Shown here piece after piece: positions 21,982 through 31,275 of a DNA stretch of 41,351 nt (the first letter of the stretch is position 1; each line of letters starts with the position of its first letter). The translations under genes and the position numbers were made by a program. Below the pieces are notes generated by a model, which ran no database searches, was not told the origin of the DNA, and worked only from the letters and a program-made list of their open reading frames with translations. The stretch is taken from NCBI GenBank assembly GCA_030065575.1, contig JASJDZ010000012.1, positions 1 to 41,351 on the forward strand, written 5' to 3'. Origin of the DNA: Acidimicrobiia bacterium (GTDB lineage: Bacteria; Actinomycetota; Acidimicrobiia; Spongiisociales; UBA5794).

Positions 21982-22943
21982 GCGGGCTCGGCCAACTGGG
22001 AGTCGCGGGTCAGGCTGTCCTCGCGATCGCTGAGGACGTGGAAGGCAATCAGCACAACCATGATCCACAGCACGTCCGCCACGAAGAGGTGAATGAGCTG
22101 AATCTCGAGGGGGACGTTCAGCGCGATATTGAGTAGCCCGATGACGAACTGAGCCCAGATAATCCCCTGGACACCAAAGGCGAGGAGCTTCACACGCTTG
22201 CTTCCATCGCCGGCGATCAGCCGGACCAGCATGTACAGGGCGAGACCGCCGATGATGGCGACAAATGGGTGAATGGTCCGGATCTGTCGCAGCACAGCTT
22301 CTGTGACCTGGAGTTCGTCGGTGGTGGCCGGGCGCAGGGAGTCGGATTGGATGAGAGTGTCGGCCAGCGCATTGAGAGCCCCGGTCGCCCCGATGACGAG
22401 CACAATGCCAAGGCTGGCGGCAATCATCTTGTCGAGGGTCTTCGCCAGATCCACGCGGAACCCACTGCCACCTCCGGCGAAGAACGCCACCAGGACCATC
22501 GCACCGACCAGCAGGAACGTGTTGATCAGGTGTATCGGCACCACGATGAGCCGGGCGATCGAAGCGTCGAACTCAACCCATCCGAAAAGAACGAGGGATG
22601 CACCGAGCAGCGATTCGATGATGAGCAGGACCCCGGCTGCAAAGACGGCACGACGCAGACGGTGGGTCTTGTCGTACTGCCGCCGCACCAGCAGGAACAG
22701 GGTGACGAGCACGATGCCGAGCAGGCCGGTCATCAGCCGGTGACTCACCTCGATGGCCGTGTGGTAGTTGCCGATCTCAGGGATGATCTGGCCTCCGCAG
22801 ATCGGCCAGGACTCGCCGCATCCGGCTCCGGAGTCGGTGGCACGCACCAGCGCCCCACCGATCACAACGGCGACCGTGAGCCAGAGCGTGGTCCAGGCGA
22901 GAATGGAGATGCGGCTGTCAGCAGCCGAATCGGGAGCGGACAT
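21978..22943 (-). CDS. ctaA: haem A synthase
   Basis: CtaA/COX15 oxidises haem O to haem A. The 321-residue protein has about eight membrane helices. The conserved features are the extracellular Cys pair (C-GESWPI-C), the haem-ligand histidines in EVSHRLMTG, PIHLINTFLLVG, IHPFVA and IQLIHLFVAD, and the usual internal two-fold symmetry. The start is the ATG at 22943; a much longer open frame upstream is an artefact of GC-rich sequence and would overlap the divergent methyltransferase gene. It is the first gene of an operon with ctaB and a small membrane protein. Confidence 0.95.
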   Translation of the reverse strand: MSAPDSAADSRISILAWTTLWLTVAVVIGGALVRATDSGAGCGESWPICGGQIIPEIGNYHTAIEVSHRLMTGLLGIVLVTLFLLVRRQYDKTHRLRRAVFAAGVLLIIESLLGASLVLFGWVEFDASIARLIVVPIHLINTFLLVGAMVLVAFFAGGGSGFRVDLAKTLDKMIAASLGIVLVIGATGALNALADTLIQSDSLRPATTDELQVTEAVLRQIRTIHPFVAIIGGLALYMLVRLIAGDGSKRVKLLAFGVQGIIWAQFVIGLLNIALNVPLEIQLIHLFVADVLWIMVVLIAFHVLSDREDSLTRDSQLAEPA

Positions 22944-23038
22944 GCCCCAGATCGTAACTGAATCGGGCTGGTCCGGAGGCGGGTGCCCGGCGAGCGTTTC
23001 CCCTTCCCCCCGCCGTAGCAGCGTGACACAATCGGGCC

Positions 23039-23788
23039 ATGGGCACCGAACCGATCGAAGGTGATGCACTGGGGGCGGCGTTGCTTGCTCAATTGGAGGA
23101 AGGGGGCGATGCCGGCCGGCATATCGTCGAGCGAGACGACGGGTGTGTGAGCTCGGACAGCGCCACCCTCTACTTCCTCGATCCCGCCGATTGGTTCGCA
23201 GTCGAAGCCTCAGTTCTGAGCAGGGCGAGCGGGCGGGTTCTGGATATCGGAGCGGGCGCCGGGCGGTTTGCCATTGAACTCCAGAACCGCGGTCACGACG
23301 TCGTCGCACTCGATGTCGATGCCGGATGTCTCGAAGTCTGCAGCCGAGTGGGGGTTCACAACACCTTCCTGGGAGATGTCCTCGACCTCGCCGACACCGA
23401 ACCGGAGCCGTTCGACACCTTCCTCCTCATGGGCCACAACATCGGCTTGCTGGGCGGGCCGGAACATGCTCCCCGGCTGCTCGGGGCGCTGCGAGACATG
23501 GCCAGGCCCGGAGCAAGGGTGATCGGGTCAGGTCGCGAGTTTGCGGAGACCAGCGATCCGCTGAATCTGTCTTACCACCAACTCAACCGGGAGCGTGGGC
23601 GGCCGCCCGGTCAACTACGGCTGCGGGTGCGCTGGGGCAACCTGGCCAGCCCGTGGTTCGACTACTGGTTCATTGCGATCGATGAGCTACGGACTCTGGC
23701 CGCGGCATCCGGTTGGGAGCTCGTTGACGTAGTGACCGAGGACGGTGGGCACTACCTCGCCGAGTTGGTGTTGGTCGCCGGCGGCTAG
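23039..23788 (+). CDS. class I SAM-dependent methyltransferase
   Basis: A 249-residue cytosolic enzyme. Methyltransferase motif I is clear (RVLDIGAGAGRFAIELQNRG) with the acidic end of strand 2 (VVALDVDAGCLEV). The GDVLDL and FDTFLLMGHNIGLLGG segments then correspond to motifs II and III. The C-terminal part (RVRWGNLASPWFDYWFIAIDEL) would form the substrate side. The acceptor is unknown. The start is the ATG at 23039, 95 bp from the divergent ctaA. It converges on the kinase gene with a 4-bp overlap of the stops. Confidence 0.85.
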   Translation: MGTEPIEGDALGAALLAQLEEGGDAGRHIVERDDGCVSSDSATLYFLDPADWFAVEASVLSRASGRVLDIGAGAGRFAIELQNRGHDVVALDVDAGCLEVCSRVGVHNTFLGDVLDLADTEPEPFDTFLLMGHNIGLLGGPEHAPRLLGALRDMARPGARVIGSGREFAETSDPLNLSYHQLNRERGRPPGQLRLRVRWGNLASPWFDYWFIAIDELRTLAAASGWELVDVVTEDGGHYLAELVLVAGG

Positions 23789-25386
23789 CCGCCGTTGCCG
23801 GCTGCGACTCGTTCAACGGTCTCGAACAGCTCCTGCGGACGATATGGCTTGGCGAGATACCCGTCCATGCCGGCTTCGATGCAGCGCTGCCGATCGTCGT
23901 ACGCAGTGATCGCCACTATGGGCACGCGACGACCCTTGGCACTCTCCTCGGCACGGATTGCTGCCGTGGCTTCGATGCCGTCCATCACCGGCATCTGCAG
24001 ATCCATCAACACGACGTCGAAGGACTCGAGGCGAATCGCCTCGACAGCCAGGCGCCCGTTCTCAACCGCCGTCACCGAGTGATCCCGGTTCTCCAGCATC
24101 CGCGTGGTGAGTTTGAGATTGGTGGGACTGTCGTCGGCAACCAGCACCCGCAGACTGGCCCGTCCCTCACGCAGCCAGTGGCTCGTAACCAGAGTTGTCT
24201 CGCCACGTCGGGCAAGCTCGATAACAGCTCTCACCATGTCACCGACATCGCTCGGTTCGTATGGACTTGCCAGGTAGCCGGCAACACCAAGCTCGCGGCA
24301 CTCGTTGGCATCACCGCGACGACCGGATGGAACCGTGATCACAACCGGGATTCGCTCGACGAAAGCCGAACGGAAACGCTCGTAGAAGTGGAACGGATCG
24401 TCGCCCATTGCCAGCACAACTGCCCGAATCGGGCTGCCCCGTTCGGCGGCCCGCTGCATCGCACTGAATGCGGGCTCGAGGTGCGCGACGGCGATAGGAG
24501 ACATCTTGTTCTCACCCAGAGTCGTCACCAGCCGGCGGCGCTCGTCCTCGGCGTCCGAGATGACCAGTACGGGAACCTCCTCCGAGGCGGCCCGGAACGC
24601 ATCGATGATGTTCTGAGTCTCATCCGGGGCCTCGCCCATTTGTAGCGAGGCGGTGCAGTGGAACGTGCTGCCGATTCCGGTGTGGCTTTCCACCCAGATG
24701 CGCCCGCCCATCTTCCCGGCGAGCCGGGCTGCGATCGGAAGGCCTAACCCGATTCCACCGAAGTTGCGTGACGTTGCGGCATTGCCCTGGGTGAACCACT
24801 CAAAGACCCGTTGCTGAGCTTCCTCGGGTATGCCAATGCCGGTGTCGGAGACCTGGATGTGCAGATCGATCCCGCCTGCGGTGTTCTGCTCCCCGGTGAC
24901 CACCACCCGGACCGCACCAACGTTGGTGAACTTGACGGCGTTCTCGACCAGGTTGCCGACCATCTGACGGAACCGCCCGGGATCGCCCATCAACCAATCG
25001 GGCAGACCCGGCTGAAACTCGTGGGTCAGGTCGAGACCCTTCTGTGCGGCCATTGGGGCCAGCATCTTGATGAGATGGTCGATGGTGCGACGGAGTAGGA
25101 ACGAAGTGTTCTCGAGAACAAAATCGCCTTCCTCCAGTCGCGACACGTCGAAGAGATCGTTGACCAGGGTCAGCAGCGACTCGGCAGACTGCTGCACCGA
25201 GACAAGCGCCCCGCGCTGCTCGAGGGTCAGCGTGGAGTCGAGGATGGCGGCGGTACGGGTGACGATGTCATCGACCTTGCCGCGAATCTCCTGGCTGGTG
25301 TTGACGAGGAACCGGGAGCGGGCGTCGGCGGCGCGGTGGGCCGGGACATCCCGACTCTCGTGGCGCAGATCTATGGCTTCATCCAT
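23785..25386 (-). CDS. hybrid histidine kinase lacking the phospho-accepting His
   Basis: A cytosolic protein of about 533 residues. In order: a HisKA-like helix pair (about 20-90), a HATPase domain (about 130-250; N box NLVENAVKF, DTGIGIPEE, GGIGLGLPIA), a degenerate receiver (about 270-390) and a complete receiver (about 415-530; DDSPTN, VLMDLQMPVMDG with the phospho-acceptor Asp, KP). Where hybrid kinases read SHEIRTP this one reads SQEIRGK: the phospho-accepting His is Gln (CAG). The first receiver also lacks its Asp (VVLAMGDDP). No sensor domain or membrane segment precedes HisKA. I prefer the ATG at 25386 over a GTG at 25395, because GGGGGTGG then sits at a suitable distance. Confidence 0.85.
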   Translation of the reverse strand: MDEAIDLRHESRDVPAHRAADARSRFLVNTSQEIRGKVDDIVTRTAAILDSTLTLEQRGALVSVQQSAESLLTLVNDLFDVSRLEEGDFVLENTSFLLRRTIDHLIKMLAPMAAQKGLDLTHEFQPGLPDWLMGDPGRFRQMVGNLVENAVKFTNVGAVRVVVTGEQNTAGGIDLHIQVSDTGIGIPEEAQQRVFEWFTQGNAATSRNFGGIGLGLPIAARLAGKMGGRIWVESHTGIGSTFHCTASLQMGEAPDETQNIIDAFRAASEEVPVLVISDAEDERRRLVTTLGENKMSPIAVAHLEPAFSAMQRAAERGSPIRAVVLAMGDDPFHFYERFRSAFVERIPVVITVPSGRRGDANECRELGVAGYLASPYEPSDVGDMVRAVIELARRGETTLVTSHWLREGRASLRVLVADDSPTNLKLTTRMLENRDHSVTAVENGRLAVEAIRLESFDVVLMDLQMPVMDGIEATAAIRAEESAKGRRVPIVAITAYDDRQRCIEAGMDGYLAKPYRPQELFETVERVAAGNGG

Positions 25387-25496
25387 CGCCGCCACCCCCT
25401 TCGATCGAATGTGGGCAGGTCGGATTGCTACAGGCTTCCATCGGCTGCCAGGGGTGCCGACTTAATCGACAGTTGCAGGTGGGATATGCTCGTTCG

Positions 25497-26219
25497 ATGA
25501 CCGCACTATTTGACTATCACCCGGAAGTCCTCGAGCGCTTCCCCGCCATCGCTGCCGGTGTTGTTCACACAACCGGTGTATCGAACCCGAATTCCTCGGC
25601 CGAACTGCACCAGCAGTACTTCGCCGAGCAGGCGGAGGTGATCTCCGCTATCGGTGAGACTCCGCTCTCGGAGATCCCGTCGGTCGCCGCCTGGCGACGT
25701 GCGTTCACCAGCTTCGGGGTGAAACCCACCCAGTACCGCAGCGCCATCGAGTCGCTCATGCGGCGACTCACCAAGAAGGGCGACATCCCCAGCATCAGCA
25801 CCCTGGTCGACATCGGGAACCTCGTGTCGATCCGGCATCGTCTTCCGGTGGCGTTCTTCGACCAGGCTGAGATCGTTGGTGCCACGATGGTGCGCTTCGC
25901 CGATGGGTCGGAGTCGTTCACCGATCTTGGGTCCAGCGACACGATCCACCCCGAACCCGGCGAGGTCATCTTCGCCGATGAGGCAGGCGTCGTCTCGGCT
26001 CGCCGATGGTGCTGGCGACAGAGCGGACAGTCGGCCACCGGGCCCAACACATCGGAGGTGCTGATCACGGTCGAGGGTCATCACGACACGGCGGTCGATG
26101 ATGTGGCTGCGGCAACCCGGGACATCCTCGCCCTGCTCCGGGAACACCAGCCTCGAGCGGAAATCTCCTCCGCCGCCCTCTTCAGCGTCCCAACCGGTTG
26201 GACCCCGGTTCCTGCGTAA
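25497..26219 (+). CDS. B3/B4-domain protein (PheRS beta-like, free-standing)
   Basis: A 240-residue protein matching the B3/B4 domain of bacterial phenylalanyl-tRNA synthetase beta subunits, which occurs as a separate protein in many bacteria. The body has the typical AAWRRAFTSFGVKPTQYRSAIESL, IPSISTLVDIGNLVSIRHRLPVAFFD and ATGPNTSEVLITVEG segments. In PheRS this domain carries the editing site that hydrolyses mischarged Tyr-tRNA; free-standing members may edit tRNA or free aminoacyl species, but this is not established. The start is taken as the ATG at 25497. It is a single gene. Confidence 0.8.
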   Translation: MTALFDYHPEVLERFPAIAAGVVHTTGVSNPNSSAELHQQYFAEQAEVISAIGETPLSEIPSVAAWRRAFTSFGVKPTQYRSAIESLMRRLTKKGDIPSISTLVDIGNLVSIRHRLPVAFFDQAEIVGATMVRFADGSESFTDLGSSDTIHPEPGEVIFADEAGVVSARRWCWRQSGQSATGPNTSEVLITVEGHHDTAVDDVAAATRDILALLREHQPRAEISSAALFSVPTGWTPVPA

Positions 26220-26263
26220 CTGGCGGCAATATGCTGCCGTGGTTTACGCAAGAACGGGGGGGA

Positions 26264-27325
26264 TCAGCAGATGCGGGGGAGCTGCTCGCCGACCTGCGTG
26301 TCGACCACCCGGGTGGCACCGATTGCGGTCCTGGCGACGACCAGTCCGGGATGGTCGGCGACGATCTCGCCGATCCGCACCGCCCCCTCCCCCAACTCGT
26401 TGGCGTGCATGACATCGAGCGCCCGATCCGCCTGATCATCGGGGACCACGACAACAACTTTGCCCTCGTTGGCAACGTAGAACGGGTCCATTCCCAGCAT
26501 CTCGCATGCCGAAGCTACGGCCCGATCAACCGGCAGGCTGCGCTCATCGACGACTACCCCGACCCCGGCGGCCGCCGCAAACTCGTTAAGTGTCGCTGCC
26601 AGGCCACCCCGGGTGGGGTCACGCATCGCCCGCACCTCCAGGCCGGCGTCGAGCAGCGCCGCCACGAGATGGTTGAGCGCCGCGGTATCGGAGCGGATGG
26701 TCGACTCGAATTCGAGACCCTCCCGAACGCTCATGATGGCCATGCCGTGATCGCCGATGGTGCCGTTCACCAGCACCGCATCGCCGGGTTGCACGTTGCG
26801 GGGGTGGATGTCCACACCGTCTCGCAGGATGCCGATACCCGTCGTGTTGATGTAGACACCGTCACCGTGACCCCTATCGACCACCTTGGTATCGCCGGTG
26901 ACCAACTGGACGCCGGCGGTCTCCGCGGCCTTTGCCATCGACTGAACCAGCCAGGCCAGCTCATCTATGGGCATCCCCTCCTCGAGAATCATGGCGACGC
27001 TGATGAACTTGGGATCGGCACCGGCCATGGCCACGTCGTTGACGGTGCCGTTGATGGCCAGTTCGCCGATGTTGCCTCCGGGAAAGATGCGGGGCCGCAC
27101 CACAAAACTGTCGGTGGATATAGCGATCTTGCCGGGCGGTAGATCCAAGACAGAGGCGTCGGCCAGCCCTTCGAGGTGCTCGTTGCGGAATGCGGGCAGA
27201 AAGAGGTGCTCGATCAGCTCAGCGGATAGTTTCCCTCCGCCGCCGTGACCCATAACGATGTTGGGCTGGTCGCGCAACGGCATCGGGCACGCCCAGCCGT
27301 CGATAGTCGCGCCGCCGTCCGTCAT
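26264..27325 (-). CDS. hypE: hydrogenase maturation factor HypE
   Basis: HypE accepts a carbamoyl group from HypF on its C-terminal Cys and dehydrates it to thiocyanate, the source of the CN ligands of [NiFe] hydrogenases. The 353-residue protein has the PurM/SelD-like ATP-binding features ([56 protein letters not shown]) and ends with the required PRIC. The start codon overlaps the hypD stop by 4 bp. It is the last of four hyp genes in this direction. Confidence 0.97.
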   Translation of the reverse strand: MTDGGATIDGWACPMPLRDQPNIVMGHGGGGKLSAELIEHLFLPAFRNEHLEGLADASVLDLPPGKIAISTDSFVVRPRIFPGGNIGELAINGTVNDVAMAGADPKFISVAMILEEGMPIDELAWLVQSMAKAAETAGVQLVTGDTKVVDRGHGDGVYINTTGIGILRDGVDIHPRNVQPGDAVLVNGTIGDHGMAIMSVREGLEFESTIRSDTAALNHLVAALLDAGLEVRAMRDPTRGGLAATLNEFAAAAGVGVVVDERSLPVDRAVASACEMLGMDPFYVANEGKVVVVVPDDQADRALDVMHANELGEGAVRIGEIVADHPGLVVARTAIGATRVVDTQVGEQLPRIC

Positions 27326-28431
27326 GACCTCACCCCTTCGATCTCGACGAATCGACCATAGGTGTAGTAGGCGGCGCAGGCGCCTTCACTCGAGACCATC
27401 GTCGCTCCCAGCGGCTTGCGCGGAGTGCACTCCTTGCCGAAGGCTTCACACTCGTTCGGCTTGATGAGGCCCTGCAGAACCTCTCCGGAACGGCAGATCT
27501 CCGGCTCCTGGGTGTCGATGTCACCAACATCGAATCGGACTGCGGCATCGAAGTCGACGTACCGATCGGACAGCTCCCAACCGCTGCCGGGGATCATGCC
27601 GATGCCCCGCCAGTTGCGGTCCGTGGTCTTGAACACGTCCTCAATCAGCTTCTGCGCTGCCTTGTTGCCCTCGAAATTGACCGCCCGGGTGTACGCGTTC
27701 TCAGCTTCGGCGCGACCCTCCTCCAGCTGGGCAACGGTCTTGCGGATCCCCTCGAGCACGTCGAGGGGCTCGAAACCGGTGACGACTATGGGCACCTGGT
27801 GTTCCTCGACGATGGGCACGTACTCGGAGAAGCCCATGACCGAGCAAACATGCCCGGCCGCAAGGAAAGCCTGCACCCGATTGACCGGCGAGTTGAGGAC
27901 TGCCCGAATCGCCGGCGGCACCAGGACGTGGGACACCAGCATCGAGAAGTTCTGCAGCCCCATCTGCTTCGCCTGATACACCGACATTGCGTTGGCCGGG
28001 GCGGTTGTCTCAAAGCCGATACCGAAGAAGACAACCTGCTTGTCAGGATTCTCCCTGGCGATCTTGACCGCATCGAGCGGGGAGTAGACAACGCGGACAT
28101 CGCCGCCGTCACCCTTCACCTGGAACAGATCTTGGGTGCTGCCGGGTACCCGCAGCATGTCGCCGAAGGAACAGAAAATGACGTCGTCGCGGGCGGCGAT
28201 CGCCAGCGCTTGGTCAATTGTGTCCAGCGGGGTAACACACACCGGGCAGCCGGGGCCGTGGACCAGCTCGATCTTGTCGGTCAGCAGCTTGTCGATGCCG
28301 TTGCGAATGATCGAGTGGGTCTGCCCCCCGCAGACCTCCATGAGCACCCACTCCCGGGTGGCGATACGGTCAATCTCGTCGAACAGCTTCCGGGCTAGCT
28401 CCGGATCGCGGTATTCGTCGAGGTACTTCAC
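27322..28431 (-). CDS. hypD: hydrogenase maturation factor HypD
   Basis: HypD, with HypC, is the scaffold on which Fe(CN)2CO of the [NiFe] site is assembled. The 369-residue protein has the conserved motifs: [35 protein letters not shown], and the C-terminal 4Fe-4S cysteines spread over [25 protein letters not shown] and EGACAAYY. The start is GTG at 28431, overlapping the hypC stop by 4 bp. Both ends are coupled to neighbours, so hypC, hypD and hypE are one translational unit. Confidence 0.97.
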   Translation of the reverse strand: MKYLDEYRDPELARKLFDEIDRIATREWVLMEVCGGQTHSIIRNGIDKLLTDKIELVHGPGCPVCVTPLDTIDQALAIAARDDVIFCSFGDMLRVPGSTQDLFQVKGDGGDVRVVYSPLDAVKIARENPDKQVVFFGIGFETTAPANAMSVYQAKQMGLQNFSMLVSHVLVPPAIRAVLNSPVNRVQAFLAAGHVCSVMGFSEYVPIVEEHQVPIVVTGFEPLDVLEGIRKTVAQLEEGRAEAENAYTRAVNFEGNKAAQKLIEDVFKTTDRNWRGIGMIPGSGWELSDRYVDFDAAVRFDVGDIDTQEPEICRSGEVLQGLIKPNECEAFGKECTPRKPLGATMVSSEGACAAYYTYGRFVEIEGVRS

Positions 28432-28724
28432 GAACCATCCTCGCCGGTGGCGATTGCCTCCTCCTCAGCAAGGGCCGCAGTGGCGTCGAGCTCGGCCTCG
28501 AGCACACCCATCTCCTTCATCAAGGCAAGGGTCTCGTGGGCGGATTCCTCATCGACCTTGGTGATGCCAAACCCGACGTGGACGATGGTGTAGTCGCCGA
28601 CCTCGGCCTCCGGGACAAAGGAGAGGCAAATCTCCTTGACGATGCCGTCAAAGTCGACCTTGCCCATGCGGGCTCCATCGAGGTCGTAGACCTCAACGAC
28701 CTTGCCCGGGATTCCGAGACACAT
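28428..28724 (-). CDS. hypC: hydrogenase maturation chaperone HypC
   Basis: HypC binds HypD and delivers the Fe(CN)2CO unit to the hydrogenase large subunit through its N-terminal Cys. The 98-residue protein starts [12 protein letters not shown] with the required Cys 2. The core ends at about residue 76, and an acidic Ala/Glu-rich tail extends it beyond the usual 75-85 residues. The ribosome binding site GGAGGTAA overlaps the last codons of hypF, 6 bp upstream. Confidence 0.96.
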   Translation of the reverse strand: MCLGIPGKVVEVYDLDGARMGKVDFDGIVKEICLSFVPEAEVGDYTIVHVGFGITKVDEESAHETLALMKEMGVLEAELDATAALAEEEAIATGEDGS

Positions 28725-28730
28725 ATGCGT

Positions 28731-31010
28731 TTACCTCCGTCCTACCAGGGCGATCTGTCCAAGGGCAAGCCCGCCATCGTTGGGCGGAACCAACCGATGG
28801 GTGAGCACGGCAAAACCGACCTCTTCCAGACCCTTCTTCGCCGATTCGAGCAGGGTGACGTTCTGGAAGACGCCACCGCTCAAGGCGACCGTGCCGATAT
28901 GGTACCGCCGCCTCAGATGCTCAGCTGCGGCGACTATCACTGCGGCAACTGCCGCATGGAACCGTCCGCTGATCACCGACGCCGGCACCCCCGCCGCAAC
29001 ATCTCCGGCGACCGCTGCAACAACTGCTCCGGGATCGATGATCAGGGCCTCATCGTCGCTGATCAGATCGAACCGGTAACGCCCCTCGGCATCAGCGGTG
29101 CCCAGTGCCTCGAGCTCGATCGCCGCCTGACCCTCATACGAGATCTCCTGGCAAACGCCGGCAATGGAGGCCACCGCATCGAATAGCCGTCCCATGCTCG
29201 TGGTCTCGACCGAGTTGAGGCCCGTCTCGAGTTGCTGGCGGATGATCCGCCGCTCCTCTTCGCTGCTGTGGGTTACGGGGGGCAGTCGCTCGTCCCAGCC
29301 GATGCCTGCTGCCCATAGGTGCGAAAGGGCCATGCGATACGGGCGCTTGACTGCAGCATCGCCTCCGACCAGCAGGGCAGTCCCGAGACGGCCGGCCCTG
29401 TGCAGGTCGTCGAGATCACCAACTATGACCTCGCCACCCCATATGGTCCCGTCGTCGCCGTAGCCGGTGCCATCGAAACTGAACCCGATAACCGGATCGG
29501 TATGGCCATGCTCAGCCATCACCGATGCGATGTGCGCGTGATGGTGCTGAACGAGGATCAGTCGGTCGCTGTAGTGCTCCTGGGCCCATCGCGTGGAGAG
29601 GTAGCGGGGATGGAGGTCCGCAACGACGGTCTCCGGTTCAATGCGAAACAGCTCAACCATGTGGGCGACTGCGGCGGTGAAAGCATCGAGAGTCTCGAGG
29701 TTCTCCATATCGCCGATGTGCTGGCTCATGAACGCGTTGGTCCCGTCAGCGAGGCAGAACGTGGCCTTCAACTCTCCCCCGACGGCAAGGGTCGGCGGCA
29801 CCGACCGGGCCAACCGCACCGGGAACGGGGCGAAGCCGCGGCTGCGCCGAATCGGCAGCTCCTCTCCTGCGGCAATGCGCACCACCGAGTCGTCACAGTG
29901 CACATGGATGGATCGGTCGTGCAGGAGCAGCGTGTCGGCGAGTTCGCTCAGCTTGGCGCGGGCTTCCCGATTGCTCTTGACGATCGGCTCGGATGCGTAG
30001 TTGGCCGATGTCATCACCCAAACGTCGCCGGGCTCGAGCAGCAGGTGATGGAGGGGGGTGTACGGCAGCATGACGCCGATGCGGCTGTTGCCCGGGGCGA
30101 TCCCGGCCACCAGGTCGCTCCCGGTCGACTCCTCGACCAGGACGATGGGGCGCTGTGGTGACTTGAGCAGGTCGCGTTCAGCGCTGGCCAGGTTGGCGAT
30201 GGTCTCCACCGTCGCCATGTCAGCGGCCATCACCGCAAACGGCTTGGCGGTGCGGTGCTTCCGGGCCCGCATGATGGCAACCGCTTCTGCATTGCGGGCA
30301 TCGCAGGCCAGGTGGAATCCGCCAATGCCCTTGATGGCAACGACCTCGCCATTGGCTATCAGGTCGCGGGTCGCAGCAACGACGTCGTCGACCGGAACCA
30401 CGGCATCACGCTCCAGCCAGATGCGAGGCCCACAATCGGGGCAGGCGTTGGGCTGGGCGTGGAAGCGTCGATCGGCCGGGTCGTCGTACTCGCTCTGGCA
30501 CAGCTCACACATGACAAACGAGGCCATCGTGGTGAACGGACGGTCGTAGGGGGTGGACTTGGTGATCGTGAATCGGGGGCCGCAGTTGGTGCAGTTGATG
30601 AAGGGGTACCGGTAGCGGCGGTCATCGGGATCGTTCATCTCGGCAAGGCAGTCGTCGCAGACTTCGAGATCGGGCGAGACCAGGGTGGTGGCACTGCTGT
30701 CGCTGCGGCTCTCGACGATCACAAACTTCGTTTCCCCCTGCGGGCTCATCACCCGGCGGGTCACCGAGTCGATATGAGCCAGCGGCGGAGGATCGGCCTG
30801 GAGCCGGAGGACGAACTCGTCGATGGCTGCGGCCGGGCCTTCCAGCTCGATGAACACCCCGGCGCTGTCGTTGCCAACGCAGCCAGCAAGATCGAGTGAA
30901 GTGGCGAGCTGGTATACGGTCGGACGGAAGCCAACCCCTTGCACCACTCCGGTCACCCGGAGCCGCTGCCGGGTGACGGGTGCGGTCTCGTCGTTCACTT
31001 GCGAAGCCAT
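28731..31010 (-). CDS. hypF: carbamoyltransferase HypF
   Basis: HypF makes carbamoyl-AMP from carbamoyl phosphate and ATP and transfers the carbamoyl group to HypE. The 759-residue protein shows all four domains: acylphosphatase-like (about 15-105, VTGVVQGVGFRPTVYQLA), two zinc-finger motifs (about 118-200, CDDC...CTNC and CELC...CPDC), YrdC-like (about 210-390, KGIGGFHLACDA, KHRTAKPFAVM) and Kae1-like (about 400-759, QHHHAHIASVMAEH, FDGTGYGDDGTIWGGE, ALSGGVFQNVTL). The length is normal. The ATG at 31010 has no good ribosome binding site. It heads the hypF-C-D-E operon; hypA, hypB and hydrogenase subunits are not in the window. Confidence 0.96.
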   Translation of the reverse strand: MASQVNDETAPVTRQRLRVTGVVQGVGFRPTVYQLATSLDLAGCVGNDSAGVFIELEGPAAAIDEFVLRLQADPPPLAHIDSVTRRVMSPQGETKFVIVESRSDSSATTLVSPDLEVCDDCLAEMNDPDDRRYRYPFINCTNCGPRFTITKSTPYDRPFTTMASFVMCELCQSEYDDPADRRFHAQPNACPDCGPRIWLERDAVVPVDDVVAATRDLIANGEVVAIKGIGGFHLACDARNAEAVAIMRARKHRTAKPFAVMAADMATVETIANLASAERDLLKSPQRPIVLVEESTGSDLVAGIAPGNSRIGVMLPYTPLHHLLLEPGDVWVMTSANYASEPIVKSNREARAKLSELADTLLLHDRSIHVHCDDSVVRIAAGEELPIRRSRGFAPFPVRLARSVPPTLAVGGELKATFCLADGTNAFMSQHIGDMENLETLDAFTAAVAHMVELFRIEPETVVADLHPRYLSTRWAQEHYSDRLILVQHHHAHIASVMAEHGHTDPVIGFSFDGTGYGDDGTIWGGEVIVGDLDDLHRAGRLGTALLVGGDAAVKRPYRMALSHLWAAGIGWDERLPPVTHSSEEERRIIRQQLETGLNSVETTSMGRLFDAVASIAGVCQEISYEGQAAIELEALGTADAEGRYRFDLISDDEALIIDPGAVVAAVAGDVAAGVPASVISGRFHAAVAAVIVAAAEHLRRRYHIGTVALSGGVFQNVTLLESAKKGLEEVGFAVLTHRLVPPNDGGLALGQIALVGRR

Positions 31011-31074
31011 CGACCGACCACGCTACCGATGCGCCCCCTTCGGGGCGAGGGCCAAGCGACCCGACAGAATCCGA

Positions 31075-31094
31075 CGAGCGGCCCGGCCCGCGGC
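31075..31094. repeat. 20-bp direct repeat, left copy
   Basis: CGAGCGGCCCGGCCCGCGGC, identical to 31238-31257. The pair encloses two copies of the 48-bp palindrome. Confidence 0.7.
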
Positions 31095-31108
31095 TTGCTT
31101 CCCTTCCC

Positions 31109-31156
31109 GTATTGGCGGACACAGCGCCAATATGCTGGCGTCAGATCCGCCAGAAC
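31109..31156. repeat. 48-bp palindromic repeat, copy 1
   Basis: GTATTGGCGGACA...GATCCGCCAGAAC with an inner inverted pair around AATATG. The arms are diverged from the best copy (33863-33910) but the length is the same. Confidence 0.65.
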
Positions 31157-31178
31157 AGAAGAGAGCCCGGCCTCCCCC

Positions 31179-31226
31179 GTTTTGGCGGACACCAGGCCCA
31201 TATGCGGGCCTCAGATCCGCCAGAAC
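31179..31226. repeat. 48-bp palindromic repeat, copy 2
   Basis: GTTTTGGCGGACACCAGGCC, then CATATGCGGGCC, ending GATCCGCCAGAAC. It differs from copy 5 at only a few positions. Confidence 0.7.
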
Positions 31227-31237
31227 GAGAAAACGAG

Positions 31238-31257
31238 CGAGCGGCCCGGCCCGCGGC
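31238..31257. repeat. 20-bp direct repeat, right copy
   Basis: Identical to 31075-31094, 163 bp away. It lies 19 bp beyond the lon stop. Confidence 0.7.
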
Positions 31258-31275
31258 GTCTAGTCGGCCCCCGGC

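Noticed and set aside
21978-23309. 443-residue version of CtaA
   Set aside because: The N-terminal 122 residues are Arg/Pro-rich, overlap the divergent methyltransferase gene and do not resemble the family; the ATG at 22943 starts the true protein.
31109-31226. CRISPR array from evenly spaced repeats near lon
   Set aside because: The units are full palindromes with irregular spacing (22 bp, then several kb) and no spacers or cas genes.
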